Positions 57,401-64,000 of a DNA stretch of 64,000 nt are shown here, piece by piece. The notes beneath the pieces are model-generated. The model had not been told where the DNA came from. It was given only the letters and a program-made list of their open reading frames with translations, and ran no database searches. This stretch comes from Avena insularis (lineage: Eukaryota; Streptophyta; Magnoliopsida; Poales; Poaceae): positions 305,506,323-305,570,322 of the forward strand of contig CM042697.1 of NCBI GenBank assembly GCA_023614405.1, in the 5' to 3' direction. Made by a program: the position numbers and the translations under genes. How positions within the stretch are numbered: the stretch's first letter is position 1; each line of letters starts with the position of its first letter.

Positions 57401-60150
57401 CAATGTGTTAAGACCATATGGTAGTTCTATTTTCCTTCTTTACACGCTTGAAGTTTGAGACATGGAAGAAATCAGAGCTCAACAATCACTATCTATACTT
57501 GACTGTCTTTTCAAGTATGTTTGCAATAGGAAATGAGACTACTGTACTTGATTAATCATTAGGGGAGTGGATAACTAAGGTCATACTTTTGTCTTCAGGA
57601 AAACAAATATAGGTTCCTCCTTATACTTCGAGGCTACACTCACAAGTAAAGAAGGGAAAAACTTTGTGTTGCAGATGCAACAAAAGGCAGCATAACAAAA
57701 GGGGCTTTACCTCTGTTTTGTGGTCTATACATATTTTAACTCCGTTCCTACACTTATAATTTCTGCTTATTTATATCTTGAAATAACTTCTAAATAATAT
57801 CATAACCATATTACAAAATCTATTATGGAACAAGCCTTCAATCATGCAGCACTTGTGTATATATCTTAAACAAAGTATCATGACTTTCGCATTGATTGAG
57901 ACTTATGCATATGCTTGCATCAAGCAGAATGATATTTGAGCTCTTGTTGTTCAGTAGTCTTGGCAGGTACAACGTCATCTACACTAGCAGCCCTTCATTG
58001 TAGTACAGCTTGGGACACCACTCTACTGCTTGGCTCGCTAGGGAGTCGTGAAAGAGGCCATGGATACCCCATACCACCCATGACGTACGTGCAAACTCTC
58101 TTCTCAAAATACTGCATACCCCTTATCTCAAATTATCATGTTGAAATTATCCCTTGTTAGATTCACGGTGATATGTGTGAAATATGGATCTCCCCGTAAC
58201 TATTTTTTTTGTAGCAGTTTGTTTGCCTGTCTACTCTTTGGTTTGCTCCCGTATTTGTAAAATTCCATTTGAATATTCTAAAACATAAATTTTGTTGTCG
58301 AGTCAAATTTCTTGACCCTATAGGAAAGCCTATAATAATCAAAAAAAAGAATATGAAGATATAGTTGATGGAGAGAATAATGCCTTCGATCGATAAAATT
58401 ATCCGGAGGGTTGTTTTAGTCCAATTCAGGCATGCTCAACATATTATACTGAATAGTGATATGCCAATGTTGTACGGTAACCATACTTAACATGAGCCAT
58501 TTGGATGTTGTAAGTTTTGACAGAGCTGTGATTGCCCACTTTTTTATTGCATAATAAATTCATGAAGAGACATATGGATAGTTTATGGATACCTAACATG
58601 GTGGGTACTCACGTGAGAGATTCTCCACACTAAACTAGAATCCTTAATTCTTTTTTCTTCTTACACTTGTATCCCAAGAACTATGACTCGCTCAAGAAAC
58701 ACCAGCACGAGCCAAGAAAAGATTACGATACTTTGCTATGCTTAAAAATTAGGTATCGTCTACCTGTGTAAGATTCTATCATGTATAATAGTTTTTCTAA
58801 GGTAGGGTTTGATGAACTCTTGTGTGTTTATAAGCATGGTAGCTGATTGTAGTAGATGTTTTCTTATATGGAATGCTGATAGCTTTGCTTTGTGCAAGTA
58901 ACATTTCTAAATTTTACTAACTTCCACCTACTTTTAGAGAGAACAATAACTTTTGAGCATAATATACTATCTCTATAAAATAATTTATTTAGACATTATC
59001 GATCACTTTTGTTATGGTACTTTGGGCCCTTGGTCCTGACCATAAAATTGACTAGGACATACATGCTTATACATTGCATGGGAAGCATGGTCCAAACTAC
59101 ATTGAAACTAACTTACCTCACAGGAGTTATTCCTGCTTAACACTTGCTTGCTGTCAATTTGTATGCTGTTAATAAATCCTTGTAATTATTTTCTTTTTCG
59201 GACTAATAAATAAGTTTTCCTGACCATTGGTGAACCCTTTGAAAGGATCACCAATATCTTCTGGGATCGGATTGTTGAGGGTCATAGCCAATCATCAGCT
59301 GCAGCCGAGATGATGTATCAGCCTTATTTACCCTAGATGTACTTCTGATTTTCATAATCTATAAGGCATAACCATCAGAAGAAAGTCATAATAGCCCAGT
59401 TCTATGTCATCAACCAGAAGCGATGCCCAGCCGATGAGATCACCGCAACACCAAGAGGCGCTAGCGGCGGTGGTTGCAATACCTGAGCATGCGAACAACA
59501 CCATGGAGCAGGGCTCTTCGGTGATGGTTCTTGATGGAACTAAGCAAGTGCTCGCCTGACGTCATCATCTAGCCTGCAAGCCCGTCGGAGGTGGTGAGTA
59601 CGAGTGAGAGTGATGGATGCCTGAAGAAAGGTTGGGGAGAATCTGTAACATTAGAATTCTGGACAGGCTCGAAGAGCTTTCAATCACTAAGGGGAAGGAG
59701 ATGTTAGTTTTTACATAATGAAGGTCAAATAGTAAATACCAGTGAGAATAATTACTTAATTCAAAAAGACATACTCTTAATTCGAAATATTTGATTCCAG
59801 AAAGGATATACTCTTCATGAAGGCGTATGTCAAATGTTTGACTCCATAAAGTAATTCGAAATACTTTTTTTCATGTCAACCATGACCAATTTTTCATGAA
59901 GGTTTGCATATCTTATTGCATGATCGATTTTTTAGGACATGCATGTCATGTCTTAAATTGTTGGGAATTCATAGGCGAAGGCCTGGCATCGTTTGTGTTG
60001 GAGCGAATGATTGAATAGGCACCATACATCCATTGATGTATCCACCTTCCTATGATGTATCTACTGTATGACTCTGTGGAAGGAAGAGGTGTCAATGCCA
60101 TTATCACATAGTAGGCCTTGGACGTGCTGAAACTGTTTTCAGCACACTAT
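54440..60150. other. Helitron interior with exon-like segments of unknown origin
   Basis: Mostly AT-rich with intron-like composition. Short coding-like pieces: 56083-56150 (between a TTTATAGGCAG acceptor-like and CAG/GTAGGC donor-like site); about 56760-56935 (LVGDGFWNKRQELGRWLVVA); about 57040-57242, ending at a GTAAAT donor-like site (LIKSALTRVLTESTGTPTII); and 59220-59337 (GEPFERITNIFWDRIVEGHS..., closing with TAG). They may be captured host gene fragments, a known habit of grass Helitrons; I cannot identify the gene. A poly-C run (about 54594-54618) and a 28-bp tandem copy (54651-54706, TTGCATCCATTGATGAAGG) are also present. Confidence 0.4.
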
Positions 60151-60906
60151 GGATGTGTTTGGTAGCCTGGGCAGCGGAGAATAGCTATCTACCCTCATAC
60201 AAGCTGAACCTAGCTAAGCTGACCTCAGATTTTCTCGCGTGTTTGGTACCTCGTGTTTGTTGAGACAAGCTAGAGTGTGTCTGTTGTTTGGTGGGTTGCA
60301 TGTGGTGAGAACTGCTGGAGATATTTGATCATTTGCCCCACTTTACTTCGAAATTTGATCATTTGCCACATTGACCACCACATGTCAGTGACACAGCGTG
60401 TGATACATGATCAAATTAAAAAATAAAACGGGGCAAATCGTCAAATCCTCCGGAGGAGTTGGTCGTGGTCGTGCTGTAAGGGCAGCGCCGCTCATCGTGG
60501 CCGTGGAGTAAGGGACGCGACAACTGAGGCTGGCATCGAGAGGAAAGCGGCGGCGGAGGCCGGCGAGGAGAGGAAGGGAGGAGGCGGAGGCTAGCGTCAT
60601 GGAATGGAGAAAATGGAGGTGTTCGTGCGGGATGCAAAGAGCGGTTTGTGGGGGGGGGATGTGAAGCGGGGTTGTGACCCCTGTCGATCTGGGGCCTAGC
60701 CCGCGGGGTGGGATGTTCGGGTGAGTCCAGCCCTGTCGAGTAGCGAAACTCGATTTGAGCTTTTCTACCGGGCATAACTGAGAGCCTTTCTTCGTGAGAG
60801 GTGGGCACTGCTCGGGTAAGAAAATTGGTCTATCAAACACCCGAATCGCTAGAAATCTCAGTTGAGATGAGAATATTTCAGTTGGACTGGGCTACCAAAC
60901 ACACCC
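60151..60906. mobile_element. TIR element (PIF/Harbinger-like or hAT-like) inside the Helitron
   Basis: Left GGATGTGTTTGGTAGCC and right GGCTACCAAACACACCC are near-perfect inverted repeats (756 bp element). TAT is found on both sides (60148-60150, 60907-60909). The TGTTTGGT-type terminus and a 3-bp duplication suit a Harbinger-like element, although the usual target is TTA/TAA. No transposase is seen. GC-rich open frames on the minus strand (60840-60385) look like chance. Confidence 0.7.
60321..60447. repeat. Small inverted-repeat insertion inside the TIR element
   Basis: Left ATATTTGATCATTTGCCCC and right GGGGCAAATCGTCAAATC are imperfect inverted repeats about 127 bp apart end to end; the left arm sequence TTTGATCATTTGCC occurs a second time at about 60355. 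Possibly a nested MITE; no clear target duplication. Confidence 0.5.
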
Positions 60907-61218
60907 TATGATTGTTCTAACGAGGACTAACTTTGTGAGCCTCCATGACATAATTTTTCCACTCCATGCAACACACGGGAATGGTTCCTTGTTTTAAATA
61001 TGTCATTGATATAGGTATAACATAGCTGTATGTGTGGATAGGCCACCACATTTGTACGCTTGCAATTTGTTTATGTGAACTTCCTAGTGTAACATGAAAT
61101 TTATCGGCTTATACAGAAACAACTTTTTGCTACTAACACGCGTTGGATCAAATAAGTGGTGAGTCGTACCAAAACATGTCATATACATAATTAATTTTGT
61201 TAACAATTTGATGTGTTT

Positions 61219-61246
61219 CCGTAGCAACGCGCGGGCACTTTACTAG
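61219..61246 (+). other. Helitron 3' terminus: hairpin and CTAG
   Basis: CCGTAGCAACGCGCGG can fold into a short imperfect stem, followed by GCACTTTACTAG. This matches the conserved end of grass Helitrons and is the main support for the element. Confidence 0.82.
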
Positions 61247-61854
61247 TCTAAAATAAATCTTTACACAATTTTACGTTGAGATTCTATAAACCAATAAATA
61301 CACTAATACGATAATACTACTACATCATACTATATATTATGGAGATGATAGCATATACTAGTATCATATACATGATACATATTACTCTCCACCGACTAGT
61401 CTTAATGACATACTAGACGGTCATGGGCGCTTCGCCACGCCGTCTATCCCTGGTTGTCGCATGTATGGTGTTGTGTGGTGTAGCACGATGCGGTTATTTT
61501 TTAGATGTCGTAAAATGGACGCTCATGTAGTGTGAGCAGCGGGTTAGACGGGTCGGGTCGATGCGTAGCGACAACAATTCGACATTCTTTGGTGGATGGT
61601 GTGAGTGGGGTGATCACCATTCTCATACTCAGTAATATTGTTTTGGTTGTCTTCGTTCTTATGATCTTTATAATGGTTTTTGCCAGACTTTATATTTCGA
61701 TAATGAGCGAAGGCCGTGTAAGGTCAGGGCTTTGTTCCTTATTTCGGAGAAAACATAGACACGCCATTAAAAATGCATGTTTGCTCTTTTTGTTTTTGTT
61801 TTCTTTGGCAAGGCAAATCCTGGATACTTCGCGCCGATAAGAAACTTAGCAATA
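61247..61854. other. Right flank of the Helitron, unassigned
   Basis: 61247-61400 is AT-rich with repeated TATCATATACATGATAC-like palindromes and may be the second half of a MITE split by the Helitron (first half 53280-53443). 61420-61854 holds an open frame from a GTG (61532-61840) whose translation has one hydrophobic stretch; it has no ATG start, family match or neighbours to support it, so I do not call a gene. Confidence 0.35.
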
Positions 61855-62104
61855 CTCCCTCGGTCTCAAAATATAGGCTCTTAAGGTTTAGTCAAAAGTC
61901 AAATCTAACTAAATTTGACCAAATATTTAGGAAAGAATATCTAAATCTACACTATTAAATGGACACATTAGTAAAATATACTTTATACTGAATCTATTGA
62001 TATCGATTCAGATTGTTCATATTTTTTATGTAAATTTGGTTAAACTTAGAAAATATTGACTTTTGACTAATTTGTATACGTCTTATATTTTAGGACGGAG
62101 AGAG
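61855..62104. mobile_element. Stowaway (Tc1/mariner) MITE
   Basis: 250 bp with inverted ends CTCCCTCGGTCTCAAAATAT and (plus strand, right) ATATTTTAGGACGGAGAGAG, flanked by TA on both sides (61853-61854, 62105-62106). Non-coding. Confidence 0.9.
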
Positions 62105-62106
62105 TA

Positions 62107-62540
62107 CTTATCAAGCTGGTTGCGATTTTATTCATGAATCGAACGATGTTCCAACCATATCTGTTATGAATGTTAAGCTTTACTCGTAGGTGGATCGAAC
62201 GATGTTATGATTTGATAAGGAAGAAACTAAGGGAAATATTTGCTTATTTTAGTCCATAGGTTGTGAAAGTTTTATTTCAGTCCGTAGGTTGTGAAAGTTA
62301 AGCTTTACTCTTTGTGATTTTTTTATTAGACCAAAAAGGACATCTCCTATCTCACCATGGGCATGAAATATTTCTGCTAGGCAGATCATTTGCTCCCGGG
62401 ACCGACAGAAAACACCAACCGACCAAACCTACCAGGGGCTGATAGAACCGGCCCACCAAGCACGGGCCTCCCGTCAGGCAAAAAAAAGGTCGACACACGC
62501 CCAGGCAACCACGGAGCGAATGCGCGGGGAGGCGAAGCCG
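62107..62540. other. Unassigned DNA with short repeated phrases
   Basis: Contains two near-identical 20-bp phrases (AGTCC(A/G)TAGGTTGTGAAAGT, near 62251 and 62280) and two GATCGAACGATGTT-like phrases (near 62139 and 62195). GC content rises after 62390. No gene recognised. Confidence 0.35.
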
Positions 62541-62716
62541 CATCCACCGACAAGTCAGACCCAGTCTAGGCCGCATGCAGTGGAAGAGGCCCTCGTGCAG
62601 CCCGCAGATGCCCTCAGAGCGCGCGGTCCATCCACCTACAAGTCGGACCCAGTCAAGGCCGCATGCAGTGGAAGAGGCCCGCGTGCAGCCCGCAGATGCC
62701 CTCAGAGCGCGCGGTC
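62541..62716 (+). repeat. 88-bp tandem duplication, two GC-rich copies
   Basis: The unit starts CATCCACC(G/T)ACAAGTC and ends CAGAGCGCGCGGTC; copies are at 62541-62628 and 62629-62716 with a few substitutions. The period is not a multiple of three, so a coding repeat is unlikely. Confidence 0.88.
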
Positions 62717-63571
62717 CCGACCGCGATTAAAGCTGTTGTAGCTGCACGGCTGCGACGGACTGCAAGCTCTCTAACCTAGACGACGTGGTGGCGGAGGCGG
62801 AGCACAGTGGCGGAGATAGCTTGGAACGTGGTGCTCTCCTCCCCGGCGGCCGCCATGGGCCAGAGGGGAACACTGCGATGCGGGTTTCACTAATAACAGA
62901 GGGCCTCAGGTCTTCGAATGGAAACCAACAGGTACATCGACAACGCTGCAATGGCCCACATATCATACTCATAAATCGGCAGATGGCCTGGTTGCTCGTG
63001 CATGCAACCACGCTTAAGGAATAGACTAGAAAAGTTGGTGCGGCGACACGCCACACCCATGGCGTATTTGAGTCGCTGCTATGGTTGGCATTATCATAAA
63101 CTGAAGAAAAAAAAGAAATATTAAGATGGCATATGATAATTTAATACGTTTTGATAACAACAAAATCGAGTTGTACTCTGTTGATGTTTTCTTGTAAGAA
63201 TCGTCAGCTAAGTTGCCCTGCATATGTACATGAAGGAATTTCTTTTCATGAAAATATATGGCTATGAATGTTAACTTTAAGTAGTTCCTTCATGTTGGCA
63301 CCATATTGTGATGTTTTCAGGTTTGTATGATGACTCCTACTCTTGTTAAATGGGATTGGTAACTCACTCTTTATAGCCCGGCCATCATGGAAAGATTGAA
63401 ATGCCACAACAAACTCCTCAACAGGAAGATATCGGTATGTCTTATCGCTGTTTATCTAGTATCATTCTAATCTTTCCTTCATGAAGTGGGATGGATCAAC
63501 CGAAGCAAAAGCCATAACACCAGGCAACATAGGCAGGGACAAACCAATAGGAAGGACGTGTGCCAAAATAT
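62717..63571. other. Unassigned DNA
   Basis: 62740-63030 is of higher GC and holds overlapping open frames on both strands (minus 63056-62727, plus 62785-63024) without a recognised domain. 63060-63480 is AT-rich. I see no terminal repeats or gene signals I can defend. Confidence 0.3.
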
Positions 63572-63999
63572 CTACATGCAAGCCAGGAAAGTAAGAGAGA
63601 AAACAGAGTGACTAAACAAATACTCTTTCCTTTCCAAAAAAAATAAGGCCGGACTGAACCAATACTCTTTCCATTCAGGCCTATATCCATTTTTTTGGAA
63701 AGTCGGGCTAAGTAAAAATTGACCAAACCGTCTCTTGCCAAGCAGAACCTCTGGACTGTAAGCAGACACATCATACAAAGTGACACAGGAAGAAGCATCC
63801 CGAACAGCAGGCGGAGAAGGAGCAACCATAGAAGACACGCGAATGGAAGCAGCAGCTGTCGCACGCTCAAGCAGAAGCACGGCAAAAAAAGTTGTCGCAA
63901 GAACAAACCTCCAGACTCAAAACCATATGGCATGTAGACAGATAGATCATTATTGTTACTGTCATAGGAGAGACGGATGGTACAGATAAATTCACCAAG
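63572..63999 (-). pseudogene. Partial coding-like sequence running in from the right edge, unidentified
   Basis: On the minus strand the window edge is open: the frame reads LGEFICTIRLSYDSNNNDLS and VYMPYGFESGGLFLR, then after a T7 run (about 63886-63892) the coding look moves to another frame reading ATAAASIRVSSMVAPSPPAV, RDASSCVTLYDVSAYSPEVL and LGKRRFGQF. This suggests one protein with a frameshift at the T run, or an exon boundary. I do not recognise the family; a host gene fragment or a transposon protein are both possible. Its 5' part lies outside the window. Confidence 0.35.
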
Positions 64000-64000
64000 C

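Larger units (their letters stand above)
53444..61246 (+). mobile_element. Non-autonomous Helitron, about 7.8 kb
   Basis: Left end TCTCTACTCTCTATACTATC preceded by A; right end CTAG (61243-61246) followed by T, the standard A/T insertion context. The 3' end has the typical hairpin region CCGTAGCAACGCGCGG (61219-61234) about ten bases before CTAG. No Rep/helicase reading frame is visible, so it depends on another Helitron. The interior has exon-like segments, a TIR element and a 5' triplication. The 5' end is less certain than the 3' end because Helitron 5' ends have little sequence signal. Confidence 0.75.

Noticed and set aside
60385..60840. 151- and 130-codon minus-strand frames
   Set aside because: They are in two frames of a GC-rich patch inside the TIR element, with no domain and no codon pattern favouring one.
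61532..61840. Open frame with a hydrophobic stretch, possible membrane protein
   Set aside because: Starts at GTG, has no family match I recognise, and sits in unassigned repeat-rich DNA.
1..64000. Endogenous pararetrovirus (caulimovirus-like) sequence
   Set aside because: All RT domains are next to LTRs and integrases of Ty3/gypsy or Ty1/copia type; no movement protein or virus-like arrangement was seen.

Overview
This window looks like intergenic DNA of a large grass genome. The evidence is a BARE/Angela/WIS-type copia element, Stowaway MITEs with CTCCCTCCG termini, a grass-type Helitron, and Ty3/gypsy elements of the Tat and Del/Tekay types; a Pooideae species (wheat, barley, rye or oat relatives) fits best, but the species cannot be fixed from the sequence. 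I see no intact host gene, rRNA, tRNA gene or CRISPR array. Almost every long reading frame belongs to a decayed transposable element.

Layout. (1) 1-9834: element A, a Tat-like gypsy retrotransposon whose 5' end lies outside the window. It has degenerate gag, protease, RT, RNase H, a second archaeal-type RNase H and integrase, then a spliced-looking antisense gene (5081-8704, minus), a polypurine tract and a 3' LTR (9308 to about 9834). (2) About 9835-15380: element B, a second Tat-like element represented only by its antisense gene (10000-13714, minus) and 3' LTR (14918-15380). (3) 15381-20713, continuing at 38582-41008 and 47146-47855: element C, an older Ty3/gypsy element broken into pieces by later insertions. 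(4) 17288-19414: a solo LTR of unknown family inside C. (5) 20714-38576: a BARE/Angela-like copia element inserted in C's reverse transcriptase with a perfect TGTTA target duplication. (6) 27073-36712: a gag-only element with LTRs of about 3.9 kb (TR-GAG type, Del/Tekay-like, minus strand) inserted in the copia 3' LTR with a perfect GAGAT duplication. (7) 41009-47145: a very long LTR-like block in C's 3' region. (8) 48309-51465: a Tekay-like solo LTR with a perfect ATTTA duplication. (9) 51894-52289: two Stowaway MITEs. (10) 53444-61246: a non-autonomous Helitron of about 7.8 kb whose 5' end is present as three tandem copies of about 330 bp; it carries exon-like segments and a 756-bp TIR element. 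(11) 61247-64000: flanking DNA with another Stowaway MITE, an 88-bp tandem duplication and a partial unidentified reading frame at the right edge.

The order of insertion can be read directly: C is oldest. B entered C near its gag start and A entered B. The copia element entered C's RT, and the gag-only element then entered the copia 3' LTR; its two LTRs differ at only about 1% of the positions I compared. The autonomous genes all carry stop codons, frameshifts or deletions, including loss of the RT catalytic core in the copia element, so nothing here looks able to move on its own. I did not find a convincing new biological system. The most unusual items are the gag-only element, the Helitron with the triplicated 5' end, and the antisense genes of the Tat elements with polypurine-like repeat arrays in or near them.
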